Notes: generated by a model from the sequence alone, not told the origin. A DNA stretch of 64,000 nucleotides from Verrucomicrobiota bacterium JB022 (GCA_030673845.1 JAUTCQ010000017.1:186001-250000), one strand, 5' to 3'. Counted from the first letter of the stretch, positions 8,666 to 17,737 are shown. A program made the numbers and translations.

Positions 8666-10705
8666 ATGTTCCGCCCCTTCCTCCAATCCGTTCTCCTCGT
8701 GGCGGGTGCGTGGTTCGCCCATGCGGCCAGCGCCCAGGATCAAGACATCATCTTCGAAGCTGAAAGCGGCAAAGTCACCGCGCCCTATGAAGTGGGCCGC
8801 GACGGCGAAGCCTCCGAAGGCCGCTACGTCTACGCCCCCAAGAGCGTGCCGATGGCCCAGGAGCGCAGCCAGTCCAAAGGCCAGGTGGTCTACGAAGTCG
8901 AAGTGCCCGCCGATGGCACTTACGAGCTGTGGGCCAAGGTGTTCACGCCCGGCAAGCCCCGGGTTCGCGAAGACTCCTACTATGTCAGCTTTGCCGGTCG
9001 CGACCTCGTGTGGCGCGTGCACGACTGGGCCGACAACTGGGTCTGGCGCCGCTTCACGACCGAAGACGTGACCGAGAACATCTCGTTTGACCTGACCAAG
9101 GGCAAGCACCGCCTCGTGCTCGGCCACCGCTCGTCGGAAACGATGCTCGACCAGCTCAAGCTCGTGCCTGCCGGCCAGGCCGACGCCTTTGCCGGCATCG
9201 ACCCCTCCGAGATCCGCGCCAAGGACACCCAGCGCTACACCAACCTGTCGCCCTACTTCGACATGCCCGACCTCGAAGTGCCCAACATCCCCGACCGCGA
9301 CTTCGACGTGCGCGACTTCGGGGCCAAGGGCGACGGCACCACGATGAACACCCATGCCATTGCCGACGCCATTGCCGCAGCGGTCAAGGCCGGCGGCGGC
9401 CGCATCGTCATCCCCGAAGGCCAGTGGCTGACCGGCCCCATTCACCTCAAGAGCAATACGGAGCTCCACGTGTCGAAGGGTGCCACCGTGCTCTTCAGCA
9501 AAAACCGCGACGACTACCTGCCCGTCGTGTTCTCGCGCTGGGAAGGCATGGAGCTGTGGAACTACAGCGCGCCCATCTACGTCTACGGCGCCACCAACGT
9601 CGCCATCACGGGAGAAGGCCTGCTCAACGGCCAGGGCGAAGCCTGGTGGGAGTGGAAGACGACCAAGCAGAAGGAAGCCGCCCCCGCGCTCTACCAGATG
9701 GTGGTCGACGGCGTGCCGCCCAACGAACGCATCTTTGGTGACAAGTTCGAAGGCCTGCGCCCCAGCTTCGTGCAGTTCGTCTCCTGCCGCCGCGTGCTGA
9801 TCGAAAACGTCACCTTTACCAACGGCCCGATGTGGACGATCCACCCGATCTACGTCAACGAGATGATCGTGCGCGGCGTGAAGGTGAAGACCGTCGGCCC
9901 CAACAACGACGGCATCAACCCCGACTCGACGCAGAACATCCTGATCGAAGACAGCTACTTCTCCACCGGCGACGACTGCATCGTGCTCAAGGCCGGCCTC
10001 AATGAAGACGGCTGGCGCGTGGGCCGCCCGACCGAAAATGTCGTCATCCGCCGCATCTACGGCAACGAAGGCCACGGCGGCATCGTCGTCGGCAGCGAAA
10101 TGTCGGGCAGCGTGCGCAACGTCTACGCGCACGACAGCGTCTTCGTCGGCACCGACCGCGGCATCCGCGTCAAGTCCATGCGCGGCCGCGGCGGCGTGGT
10201 CGAAAACTTCTGGGTCGAGCGCCTGCGCATGAAAGACATGGGCGGCCAGGCCATCCGCCTCAACGAGTTCTACGGCAGCAGCACCGTGCAGCCCCTGACC
10301 GACGTGCCCCCCTCGTTCCGCAACTTCACCTTCCGCGACATCGAGTGCGACGGCGCGGCCCGCGCGATCGAGATGATCGGCCTCTCCGAGATGCCCATCC
10401 GCAACATCACGCTCGAGAACATGCGCATCAAGGCCAACCAAGGCTTCATCACCACCGACAGCGCCGACATCACCATCCGCAACGTCCACATCGCGCCCGA
10501 AAAAGGCCCGGCTTTCGAAATCGTGCGCAGCCACGACATCACCATCGCCGGCAGCGAGCAACCCACCGCCGACGCGCCCTTCCTCGTCGTGCGCGGCAAG
10601 GAATCCAGCGACATCACGCTCAGCCAGGTCAAGCTCGCCGACACCGAGAAAAAAGCCATCGCCTTCGAAGACAGCGCGAAGAAATCCGCCGTCACCGTCG
10701 AGTAG
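8666..10705 (+). CDS. Secreted GH28 polygalacturonase/rhamnogalacturonan hydrolase family enzyme
   Basis: The 679-residue protein has a signal peptide (FLQSVLLVAGAWFAHAASA). A beta-sandwich CBM-like domain (about 25-175: EAESGKVTAPYEVG ... HRLVLGHRSSETMLDQLKLV) precedes a GH28 beta-helix (about 210-650). The four GH28 signatures are present: NPDS with D420, GDDC (435-438) with the Asp pair 436/437, GHG (469-471), and the R-x-K pair R501/K503. These make hydrolysis of alpha-linked galacturonic acid or a related uronic acid, with inversion, very likely. Exo versus endo action and chain type cannot be read from sequence. The ATG at 8666 was chosen because it immediately precedes the signal peptide. 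A clear terminator follows, so the gene is monocistronic. Confidence 0.9.
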   Translation: MFRPFLQSVLLVAGAWFAHAASAQDQDIIFEAESGKVTAPYEVGRDGEASEGRYVYAPKSVPMAQERSQSKGQVVYEVEVPADGTYELWAKVFTPGKPRVREDSYYVSFAGRDLVWRVHDWADNWVWRRFTTEDVTENISFDLTKGKHRLVLGHRSSETMLDQLKLVPAGQADAFAGIDPSEIRAKDTQRYTNLSPYFDMPDLEVPNIPDRDFDVRDFGAKGDGTTMNTHAIADAIAAAVKAGGGRIVIPEGQWLTGPIHLKSNTELHVSKGATVLFSKNRDDYLPVVFSRWEGMELWNYSAPIYVYGATNVAITGEGLLNGQGEAWWEWKTTKQKEAAPALYQMVVDGVPPNERIFGDKFEGLRPSFVQFVSCRRVLIENVTFTNGPMWTIHPIYVNEMIVRGVKVKTVGPNNDGINPDSTQNILIEDSYFSTGDDCIVLKAGLNEDGWRVGRPTENVVIRRIYGNEGHGGIVVGSEMSGSVRNVYAHDSVFVGTDRGIRVKSMRGRGGVVENFWVERLRMKDMGGQAIRLNEFYGSSTVQPLTDVPPSFRNFTFRDIECDGAARAIEMIGLSEMPIRNITLENMRIKANQGFITTDSADITIRNVHIAPEKGPAFEIVRSHDITIAGSEQPTADAPFLVVRGKESSDITLSQVKLADTEKKAIAFEDSAKKSAVTVE

Positions 10706-10733
10706 GGTAGGGCGGTTAGCTCAGTTTCCTTTC

Positions 10734-10767
10734 ACGCCACCGGCCGATGAGGCTGGTGGCGTTTTTT
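10734..10767 (+). terminator. Rho-independent terminator after the GH28 gene
   Basis: A 12-base-pair stem (ACGCCACCGGCC with GGCTGGTGGCGT, one G-U pair) with a 5-base loop is followed by a run of T (10762-10767). It lies 28 bases after the GH28 stop codon. Confidence 0.92.
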
Positions 10768-10830
10768 GTATCACCAGGCGGTCGCTTATTTTTAAACAAT
10801 TTCTTATCGCAGCGTTAAGTAGTTTTGATT

Positions 10831-10860
10831 AGGAGGATGGCGGATTCAATCCGCCTCTGC
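10831..10860 (+). promoter_or_regulatory. Shine-Dalgarno separated from ATG by a hairpin
   Basis: A perfect AGGAGG (10831-10836) lies 24 bases before the ATG at 10861, too far for normal initiation. Between them, GGCGGAT (10839-10845) pairs perfectly with ATCCGCC (10849-10855) around a TCA loop. Folding this stem leaves 2 + 5 = 7 unpaired bases between AGGAGG and ATG, the optimal spacing. The alternative start ATG at 10837 directly abuts AGGAGG and would add eight non-signal-peptide residues. Confidence 0.55.
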
Positions 10861-13800
10861 ATGAAAAAAACTATTCTAACCCTATCCGCGCTACTCTCTG
10901 CATCCTCTGGTGCGTTTGCGCTTTCTACCCCGACTGCTGAAGGGGTCTACATCCTGTCCGACCATGAAATCACGGCGGACGGCGACTGGAGCGACGATCT
11001 CGCTGCTCTCATCACCGACATTCAAGCCGTCGGTTATGGCACCATTGTCATCAATCAAGCCACGCCGCTCGACGACAGCCTGACGATCCCGAACGAGATC
11101 ACGCTGCGTTTTGAAAACGGCGGCTACCTCGACCTCCGCGGCACCACGCACCTGCTCACCCTGAACTGCTCGATCCACGACACCATGCAGTGGGTCATGC
11201 GCCTCGAAGCCCCCAGCAACGTCACCGGCAGCATCAACAACAGTTGGGTGCGCCCCGAGTGGTATGGGGTCGACGCCAACGGCAAGGCCGCCGGTACCGC
11301 TGGCGATGAGGTCGCCATGCGTGCCGCAAAGCGGACGGGGACCCACATCGCGATTCACTCTCCGCTTACTTTCCGGGACTCCTATCTGGTGGAGGAACGC
11401 TACACGCTTCGCTTCGAAGAGCAGGGCTCTATTTCGATGGACGGCGTTGGAAAAACGCTAACGCTACGGGGCACCATTGAAGATACCCTTCAGTATATCA
11501 TCAAGGCCGATGAAGACGAACTGGTTGGCCGCATGAAATACACGTGGACGCGCCCCGAATGGTTCGGAGTCTCCACCAACGGTCTGCCTGCCGAGACGAC
11601 AAGTGGATCAGAGGCTGGCGACGAGCGCGCACTCATGAAGGCGCTCAAGGTCGGCACCCGCGTCCTTTCGACAGGTGTCTATGAGATCTACCAGACGATC
11701 GACTTGACCAGCACGAGCGGACACTGGCCGTGGCGAAGCACCATTTGGCACGGGACGCAGCATGGCGTGGACCGCGGGGAGATCCGCCGAATGCGAGATG
11801 TCGTTGCATTAAGATTAAAAGGCGTGGAGGGCGCGGGCGACTCGAATCAAAGAGTTCAAGGTTTTGAGATCGACTCCCTTGTCTTCGCAGATAAGGGAGG
11901 GCAACAAGGCCTTGTTGCGCCCACTAGCACCATGGTAGAGATTGCGAATTCGGCTTCATTGGTATTTATCAACAAGCTATATATCGATACGTGGCCCACT
12001 TGCACTCAATTGCTTCTGAGCGAGGTGTGGGATGCACGGATAAACAATTCAAGATTCAAGATCGACTCCTATTTGCTTTTGCCAGCACAACAGGCGCTAT
12101 ATGGTGGGGTCGGGAAGCCAATGATCAAGCTGCAGGGTGCCGATCGAACTGCAAACGAGATATTCTTCGTCGGGTGTCATTTCGAGCGGTTTTTCGGCAC
12201 CGCATTTCAGGCCGCGAATGGCGGTAATGGCAGTAACCACATTCGTTTGAGTGACTGTAAGTTCGAAGGTGATTTCGGAACAGACGGCAATGGGAATGGC
12301 TTGCCGGTGTTCGACCTCAAGGACCTCAACCAGATCAGCTTCAGCTATGTGACCGTTACCCCGGATTCACATTGGATTTCGGGGACGCAGGAGGAAGGAG
12401 GGTCGATCGTTGGAGCGATAGACATGCCGGGTATTATTCGCACCAGCAACGTTAGAGGTCTAAAGGGAGACATCGACTGGAAGATTCGAAATATGGGGGG
12501 AGCTACCCTCGCAAGTTTCGTTTATGGAGACCTTCGGAGCGCTGATCTCGATGTTCATTTCTACGCTTCAGGTGGGGAGGATCAGGATCTTAATAATCTG
12601 TATCTAAATGACAGTGATCCAAATAAGCAGTTCAAGCTTGCACGGCTCACAACCGACAATGAATTGGTGAATATCCGATTCCTGTCATCAGTTGCAGATG
12701 ATGCCAGTCGCATGGTTCATGTTGGTACTAGCCGCTATGAGAAAACCAGGTCTGATGAGCTTTACGTTCAGGATAAGGCTGTGGTGTTCGGAAACGCTGC
12801 TGTTTATGGATTGCTCAATATCAAAGGAGATGGGCAGCCGAATATCGAAGCCTACTCAGCGATCTCAACGTTGCAAAGTGAGGTTTCCACGCTGGATACC
12901 ACTCTGACCTCTGCGCAGGCCAGCATAGCCACCAATTCGACCGCCCTTGCAGGCAAGCTCGACGTGTCGCCTTCTGGTACCGTCTCTGGCCCCACGGATG
13001 GTGACGGCTTTCAGAACTTCGCCCATCCGATTTCCAGCTCCAAGGTGGAAGTGCTAGATGCGATGTCGGTCGATGGATACACGAGCGTTGATCTTGGCCC
13101 CACCGGCCAGACAAATGGCGTGGCCGATTCGCCGCAGTGGTACCGCATTGCTCGCCTTGCCAAGCAGGATGGGACGACCGCTACCAGCGCACTCATTCAG
13201 GGGCGCCTGATGGCAAGTGCCAAGGGCTACTGGTCGCAGAATTCCGGTTATACCGCCGAGTTCTCCTTCGGCTCCCGCGGCGACGGTGCAGCCATCGTTC
13301 CTCTGCTCGACGAGTCTGGCCACGGCGGCTATAACGGCTCCTACGCCAACAACGACAACCACCGTTGGGCCGTCTACGAGGAAACGATCAACGGAGATGA
13401 CTTCTATGTGCTCTACTACCGCCAAGGTAGTGGCTCGCGTTTCGCACACCTTCAGTTTGCCATTGGGGGGAGCACCGTATCCATCCTGCAGCCTGTTGCT
13501 TCGGCGACCGGAAATACCGAAGCGCCCGCCACTTCTGGCACGCTTGTCTGGAGTAGCATGAACGGGGTTCGTCAAGGCATCAACAACGGCGCAATCAATA
13601 CCTTCAACTCGATTGTGGCGATCAACGCCAAAGCTTACGATCTACAGCATCAAGGCTACCACCTCTACGTAAACGGCAAAATCTACGCCAGTGAACTGGT
13701 GACCGACCAGAACACCTATGCGGACTTCGTCTTCGAAGATGACTACCCTCGCCCGAGAATTACGGATTGGGAAGCGTTCATCGAGGAAAACGGGCACTTG

Positions 13801-13989
13801 CCTGGCGTTCCGTCGGCCGAAGAGACCAAGAACGGTGTGCCGATCGGACAGCTTCAGCAAGCCATGCTGCAGAAGATCGAAGAGCTGACCCTGATCGTCA
13901 TCGACCAGAACAAGGCCCTGGAAGAGCAAAAGGCCGCCATCGAAACGCAGCGCGAAGAGCTCGAACAACTGCGCACCCAGCTGCGGTAA
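10861..13989 (+). CDS. Large secreted tail-fibre/tailspike-like protein
   Basis: The 1042-residue protein has a signal peptide (KKTILTLSALLSASSGAFA). Residues of about 30-250 hold two related units, each with a beta-helix strand pattern and a conserved end, VRPEWYGVDANG and TRPEWFGVSTNG; the 'RPEWFG' element is typical of phage tailspike and pectate-lyase-superfamily beta-helices. A long beta-helix follows (about 270-640), then heptad-like STLQSEVSTLDTTL, a beta-rich domain, and a C-terminal tail-fibre element (YVNGKIYASELV, HLPGVPSAEE) ending in a coiled coil. The block of about 11790-12860 is richer in A/T than the ends, suggesting a mosaic gene. No other phage genes are nearby, so it is probably a trimeric surface adhesin or enzyme. 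A terminator follows. Confidence 0.7.
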   Translation: MKKTILTLSALLSASSGAFALSTPTAEGVYILSDHEITADGDWSDDLAALITDIQAVGYGTIVINQATPLDDSLTIPNEITLRFENGGYLDLRGTTHLLTLNCSIHDTMQWVMRLEAPSNVTGSINNSWVRPEWYGVDANGKAAGTAGDEVAMRAAKRTGTHIAIHSPLTFRDSYLVEERYTLRFEEQGSISMDGVGKTLTLRGTIEDTLQYIIKADEDELVGRMKYTWTRPEWFGVSTNGLPAETTSGSEAGDERALMKALKVGTRVLSTGVYEIYQTIDLTSTSGHWPWRSTIWHGTQHGVDRGEIRRMRDVVALRLKGVEGAGDSNQRVQGFEIDSLVFADKGGQQGLVAPTSTMVEIANSASLVFINKLYIDTWPTCTQLLLSEVWDARINNSRFKIDSYLLLPAQQALYGGVGKPMIKLQGADRTANEIFFVGCHFERFFGTAFQAANGGNGSNHIRLSDCKFEGDFGTDGNGNGLPVFDLKDLNQISFSYVTVTPDSHWISGTQEEGGSIVGAIDMPGIIRTSNVRGLKGDIDWKIRNMGGATLASFVYGDLRSADLDVHFYASGGEDQDLNNLYLNDSDPNKQFKLARLTTDNELVNIRFLSSVADDASRMVHVGTSRYEKTRSDELYVQDKAVVFGNAAVYGLLNIKGDGQPNIEAYSAISTLQSEVSTLDTTLTSAQASIATNSTALAGKLDVSPSGTVSGPTDGDGFQNFAHPISSSKVEVLDAMSVDGYTSVDLGPTGQTNGVADSPQWYRIARLAKQDGTTATSALIQGRLMASAKGYWSQNSGYTAEFSFGSRGDGAAIVPLLDESGHGGYNGSYANNDNHRWAVYEETINGDDFYVLYYRQGSGSRFAHLQFAIGGSTVSILQPVASATGNTEAPATSGTLVWSSMNGVRQGINNGAINTFNSIVAINAKAYDLQHQGYHLYVNGKIYASELVTDQNTYADFVFEDDYPRPRITDWEAFIEENGHLPGVPSAEETKNGVPIGQLQQAMLQKIEELTLIVIDQNKALEEQKAAIETQREELEQLRTQLR

Positions 13990-14015
13990 TCTAGTTTTTC
14001 ATTGCGCCACATCCC

Positions 14016-14044
14016 AGCGGAGGTTTTCCACCTTCGCTTTTTTT
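14016..14044 (+). terminator. Rho-independent terminator after the tail-fibre-like gene
   Basis: AGCGGAGG (14016-14023) pairs with CCTTCGCT (14031-14038), one G-U pair, with a 7-base loop. Seven consecutive T follow. It starts 26 bases after the stop codon at 13989. Confidence 0.85.
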
Positions 14045-14058
14045 GCGCCCCCTTCCCG

Positions 14059-15063
14059 CTACACCGCCACCCCACGCTGCGCCGACCTCCAGCGGCCGGG
14101 GGATTCGCCTTCCCATTGCTGAAAGGCGCGGAAGAAGGAGTTGGCGTCGCCGTAGCCGAGGAGGAAGGCGGTTTCGTTGAGCTCGAGCGACGAGTGAAGC
14201 AGGTAGTGGCGGGCCAGCTCGCGGCGGGCGGCTTCGAGCACTTCCTGAAAGGTGCGGCCCTCTGCGGCGAGGCGGCGCTGGAGGGTGCGGGCGCTCATGC
14301 CCAGTTCGCGGCTCACACGGCCGATGGTGGGGCGCTCGCCGGCGAGGAGGCGCTTGATCACGCCCTTCACGCGCTCGGGCAGGGTGCGTTCGGCCAGCTT
14401 GGCGGCCAGCTCTTGCTCCAGTTGCGGCCCCAACATGCGAAAGATCTCCGGGTTGTGGGTGAGGAAGGGCCGGTCGAGGTCGGCGCTGTGGAAGATCAGC
14501 GCATCGTGGCCGGCATTGAAGCGCACGCTGCACCCAAAGTGCCGCTCGTAGAGCTCCCGGTGGGCCTCCGGGCGGCGCATCTCCAGCCGCACGGGGCGCA
14601 GGGGCTGGCCGGTGCCGCGCTGGAGCAGCATCATCATGGAGGCAAAGCACATGTCCATGAGGCTGGGGGGCTCCGGCGCATCCTTGAGCAGCCAGATAAA
14701 CGACACCGCTGCCTCGCCGTCGCGCTCCTCCACGTGCACCTCTTCGGGGCAGACGAGCTGTTTGTAGCGCGCCAGCCGCTGGATCGCGTCGCGGAAAGAG
14801 CGGGCGTAGAGCGCGGCGATGATCAGCGGGTCGTAGTGCTCGATCTGGTTTTGGCTGCCGAAGGCGAGGCCGATGTCGGGCCGCTGGCTCAGCTCCGTCA
14901 TCGCCGTCCAGAGGGCAAACATCTGGGCGGTGTTTACTGCGACCACATCCTGGTCGAACAGGCTCAGCGGCAGGCCGGCGTGGCGCAATACGGCGGCGGG
15001 CGAGAGGCCGAGGTCTTCGAGGCGGCGCAAGACCTGGCCGTGGAGCTTGAAGCGGTCTTCCAT
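14059..15063 (-). CDS. AraC-family transcriptional regulator (Arabinose_bd N-terminus)
   Basis: The 334-residue regulator has a C-terminal AraC double helix-turn-helix: IGRVSRELGMSARTLQRRL, then ELNETAFLLGYGDANSFFRAFQQWEGESPGRWR. It has the large N-terminal ligand/dimerisation domain of the OruR/'Arabinose_bd' group (about residues 10-190, with DIGLAFGSQ). The ATG at 15063 is preferred; a GTG at 15084 would add seven residues (VYPPPP). It follows the SDR gene by 75 bases on the same strand and may regulate it. Effector and target are unknown. Confidence 0.88.
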   Translation of the reverse strand: MEDRFKLHGQVLRRLEDLGLSPAAVLRHAGLPLSLFDQDVVAVNTAQMFALWTAMTELSQRPDIGLAFGSQNQIEHYDPLIIAALYARSFRDAIQRLARYKQLVCPEEVHVEERDGEAAVSFIWLLKDAPEPPSLMDMCFASMMMLLQRGTGQPLRPVRLEMRRPEAHRELYERHFGCSVRFNAGHDALIFHSADLDRPFLTHNPEIFRMLGPQLEQELAAKLAERTLPERVKGVIKRLLAGERPTIGRVSRELGMSARTLQRRLAAEGRTFQEVLEAARRELARHYLLHSSLELNETAFLLGYGDANSFFRAFQQWEGESPGRWRSAQRGVAV

Positions 15064-15138
15064 GGGCGGGGGCGGATACACCACAACCCTACCCGCACAA
15101 GGGCGGGCAGGGCAATGGCAGGTTCGTGTGGAGTAAGT

Positions 15139-15882
15139 TTACAGCTGCTGGGCGGTCGGGCGCACGAGCACCTCGTTTACGTCGACCGCCGGGTCTTCGT
15201 CGATGGCATAGGCTACGGCGCGGGCGATCGAGTCGGCGGGGATGCGCAGGGCGGCAATGCCACTGAGGGCCTCCTTGGTCGCGCCGTGCTTCACGCCGTC
15301 GAGCAATTCGGACTCCACCGCGCCGGGGCTGATGATCGTTGTGCGCAGGTAGGGCTTGGCTTCCTGGCGCAGGCCTTCGGTGATGGCGCGCACGGCAAAC
15401 TTGGTGCCGCAGTAGACGGCGCTGCTGGGGAACACCACGTGCCCGGCCACCGACGACACGTTGATGATGTGGCCGCTCTGCTGGGCCTTCATGTGGGGCA
15501 GGGCGGCGGCGATGCCGTAGAGCACACCCTTGATGTTTACGTCCACCATCTGGTTCCACTCGTCGAGGCGCTTCTCTTCGAGCGGGGAGAGGGGCATGAG
15601 GCCGGCGTTGTTTACCAGCACGTCGATGCGGCCGTAGGTGTCGATCGCGGCTTGCACGAGGGCTTCGAGGTCGTCCGCTTTGGTGACGTCGGTGGCGCGG
15701 GCGATGGCCTTGCCACCGGCGGCTTCGAGTTCCTTCACGAGGGCGTCGAGGCGGTCTTGGCGGCGCGCGCCGAGCACGACGTTGGCCCCGGCCTTCGCGA
15801 GGCGGCGAGCGATGGCTTCGCCGATACCGCTGCTGGCTCCGGTGATGACGACGGTTTTTCCTTGGATATTGTCTTGGCTCAT
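15139..15882 (-). CDS. Short-chain dehydrogenase/reductase (classical SDR)
   Basis: The 247-residue enzyme shows all classical SDR marks: the cofactor motif TGASSGIG (14-21), NNAG (91-94), catalytic Ser at 143/144, and Y157-x3-K161. Arg residues after beta-2 (GARRQDR) favour NADP(H). It resembles the YdfG/serine-dehydrogenase-like SDR group ([27 protein letters not shown]). The true substrate cannot be told. It is transcribed toward an AraC regulator gene and away from the class V aminotransferase gene, with a shared 237-base promoter region. Confidence 0.9.
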   Translation of the reverse strand: MSQDNIQGKTVVITGASSGIGEAIARRLAKAGANVVLGARRQDRLDALVKELEAAGGKAIARATDVTKADDLEALVQAAIDTYGRIDVLVNNAGLMPLSPLEEKRLDEWNQMVDVNIKGVLYGIAAALPHMKAQQSGHIINVSSVAGHVVFPSSAVYCGTKFAVRAITEGLRQEAKPYLRTTIISPGAVESELLDGVKHGATKEALSGIAALRIPADSIARAVAYAIDEDPAVDVNEVLVRPTAQQL

Positions 15883-16119
15883 GGTCGACAGCTTATCCTA
15901 AAAACCCCGTCACGTCATTGGCAGGGCGCGCCAAGCCATATGCAAATCGCGCCAAGTGAAGAAGTGGTTTACATTTTCGGGCTTCCGCCCTAGTCGTTGG
16001 CATCGCCAGCAGTGCTTCCTGTTCCCCGAGCGGGGTGGGATGGCGTTCGCGCGTTGCCGGGTTTTGCTCCCGGCTCTGTGGCCGATCCCCTCCTTGCGCC
16101 CTTCAACCACTCAGAGCAC

Positions 16120-17412
16120 ATGGAAGCATCAACGCATACTACTGGCAATGGACAGGCCCTCGTGGCCCCGCCGCGTCATCTGACGCGCAAGCAATTTCTC
16201 GCCACCCTCGGCCTCGGCGCCCTGGGGGCCAAACTGGGCTTCGCGGCCCCGGCACCGGAGGCAGGCATTTCTCCGGCGAATTGGCGGGAGGTGGCGGGCA
16301 TGTTCAGCTTCAGCTCCGGCATTGCGCCGATGAATGCCGCCAACCTCTGCCCCTCGTTCGATGCGGTGGAGGCGAAGGTCTTTGAAGTGACGCGCAACCT
16401 CAACCGCGACGTGTCCTTCAACAACCGTGCGAAGTTTGCGGGCATCGTCCAGAAGGCCCGTGCCGCGCTGGCGGACTACCTCAACGTGGGCCCCGGCGAT
16501 GTCGCCTTCGTGCGCAACACCAGCGAGGCCAATTCGATCATCAACAACGGCTTCCCGCTCGGACCGGGCGATCAGGTGCTGCTCTGGACCGAAAATCACA
16601 CGACCAATTACCTGGCGTGGGAAAAGCGGCAGGAACGTTTCGGGTTCGAGATCAAGCGGGTCGAGCTGCCTTGGAAGACGCCGCCCAGCAAGAGCGCGGT
16701 GGTGGAGTTTTTCCGCCGCCAGATCGAGCCCGGCAAGACGAAGCTCTTCACGTTTACTGAAGTTTCCAACGTCTCCGGCCTGAAGCTGCCCGCGAAGGAG
16801 CTTTGTGAGATGGCTCACGAGTTCGACGTTTTTGTCCACGTCGACGGCGCGCAGAGCTGGGGCGCGCTCGATCTGGACCTTGCCGACATGGGTTGCGACA
16901 GCTTTTCCGCCAGCGCGCACAAGTGGTTCTGCGGCCCCAAGGAGGTCGGCATTCTCTACGTGAAGAAGGAACACGCCCCGAAGATCTGGCAGTACAACTT
17001 CGGCTATGGGGCCGAGCCGGGGGCCACCGTCGACGCCACCGACGCCCGCCGTTTCGAGACCCTTGGCCAGCGCGACGACGCCGCCCTCGCCGGGATGGCC
17101 GAAGCGATCCGGCTCCACCGCGCCATCGGCAAGCGAGCGGTGCACGACCGGGTCGTGTTTTTGGCCGACCGCCTCAAGCAGGGCCTGTTGAAGAACGGCG
17201 CGAACCTCGTGACGCCCGAGAGCAGCGAATTCAGCCACGGTGTCGTGATCGTCGAGGTGCCGGAAGCCCGCCGTGCCGAGGTTGCCAATGCCATGTATGA
17301 GCAATACGGCATTGCCTGTGCGCCCACCGGTGGCCTTCGCATCTGCCCCCACATCTACAACACCGAAGCCCAGGTCGACCGCGCCATCGCCGGGGTCAAG
17401 GCGCTCGTGTAG
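16120..17412 (+). CDS. Exported class V aminotransferase-fold PLP enzyme (isopenicillin-N-epimerase-like)
   Basis: The 430-residue enzyme belongs to fold type I PLP enzymes of aminotransferase class V. Visible features are VRNTSEANSIINNGF in the cofactor phosphate site, DGAQSWG with the Asp contacting the pyridine N, and the Schiff-base Lys K268 in SASAHKWFCGPKEVG. The C-terminal small domain ends in GGLRICPHIYNTEAQVDRAI. Before the catalytic part is a leader (LTRKQFLATLGLGALGAKLGF) that looks like a Tat signal with RK in place of RR. This would place the folded PLP enzyme outside the cytoplasm, as in several egtE/isopenicillin-epimerase-like proteins. The ATG at 16120 was chosen because upstream sequence is unlike protein. 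Substrate unknown. Confidence 0.85.
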   Translation: MEASTHTTGNGQALVAPPRHLTRKQFLATLGLGALGAKLGFAAPAPEAGISPANWREVAGMFSFSSGIAPMNAANLCPSFDAVEAKVFEVTRNLNRDVSFNNRAKFAGIVQKARAALADYLNVGPGDVAFVRNTSEANSIINNGFPLGPGDQVLLWTENHTTNYLAWEKRQERFGFEIKRVELPWKTPPSKSAVVEFFRRQIEPGKTKLFTFTEVSNVSGLKLPAKELCEMAHEFDVFVHVDGAQSWGALDLDLADMGCDSFSASAHKWFCGPKEVGILYVKKEHAPKIWQYNFGYGAEPGATVDATDARRFETLGQRDDAALAGMAEAIRLHRAIGKRAVHDRVVFLADRLKQGLLKNGANLVTPESSEFSHGVVIVEVPEARRAEVANAMYEQYGIACAPTGGLRICPHIYNTEAQVDRAIAGVKALV

Positions 17413-17440
17413 GGGCTGAGAGTTTGGGCAAGGGGAAGTG

Positions 17441-17459
17441 GCACCCAAAGGGTGCTTTT
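17441..17459 (+). terminator. Short intrinsic terminator after the PLP enzyme gene
   Basis: GCACCC (17441-17446) pairs with GGGTGC (17450-17455) around AAA and is followed by TTTT. The stem is only 6 base pairs, but it is GC-rich and placed 29 bases after the stop codon. Confidence 0.6.
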
Positions 17460-17676
17460 CACATGGGAGCGTCAACCGGAAGTCGCCTCCGGCGCCTTCC
17501 GGCTAGCTGCTCGCACCCTTGCGGGTGCTTATTCTCCTGCCGGTGCCTTTCAGGCAGTTCTTGCATCCCGGAGGGATGCCAGCGCCTAATCGAGCCCCGC
17601 AATCCCTGCCACACCTCCCCAAATCAGATCGGCGCAGAGCGCCGCACTCCATATCCCATTGGGTTTTTTCGGACGC
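17460..17676. repeat. Intergenic region with REP-like palindromes
   Basis: No gene is visible in this gap between convergent genes. It holds a series of small GC-rich palindromes: GCACCC-TTGC-GGGTGC (17513-17528) and GCATCCC-GGA-GGGATGC (17563-17579), close in style to the terminator hairpin at 17441. Similar palindromic clusters occur near 56305-56361. They resemble repetitive extragenic palindromes, but this cannot be established without the rest of the genome. Confidence 0.4.
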
Positions 17677-17708
17677 AAAAAAACCGGAGACCCTGGGCGG
17701 ATCTCCGG
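17677..17708 (-). terminator. Intrinsic terminator closing the 22-kb catabolic operon
   Basis: Read on the minus strand, CCGGAGA (17708-17702) pairs with TCTCCGG (17690-17684) across an 11-base loop, followed by seven T (17683-17677). It lies 29 bases after the stop codon at 17738. It is the first convincing minus-strand terminator after 39646. Confidence 0.88.
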
Positions 17709-17737
17709 CGGTTCAATTCACGTGCGTTACGTCGGCC

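Noticed and set aside
8459-10561. Long open frame antisense to the GH28 gene
   Set aside because: It is rich in repeated Ala/Val/Asp/His typical of complementary GC-rich coding DNA; the plus strand has intact GH28 motifs. The same applies to long antisense frames at 17519-20788, 20866-22962, 28260-31241, 32872-34782 and 40710-42503.
10861-13989. Prophage, because of the tail-fibre-like protein
   Set aside because: The protein has a bacterial signal peptide and there are no capsid, terminase, lysis or integrase genes within the window.
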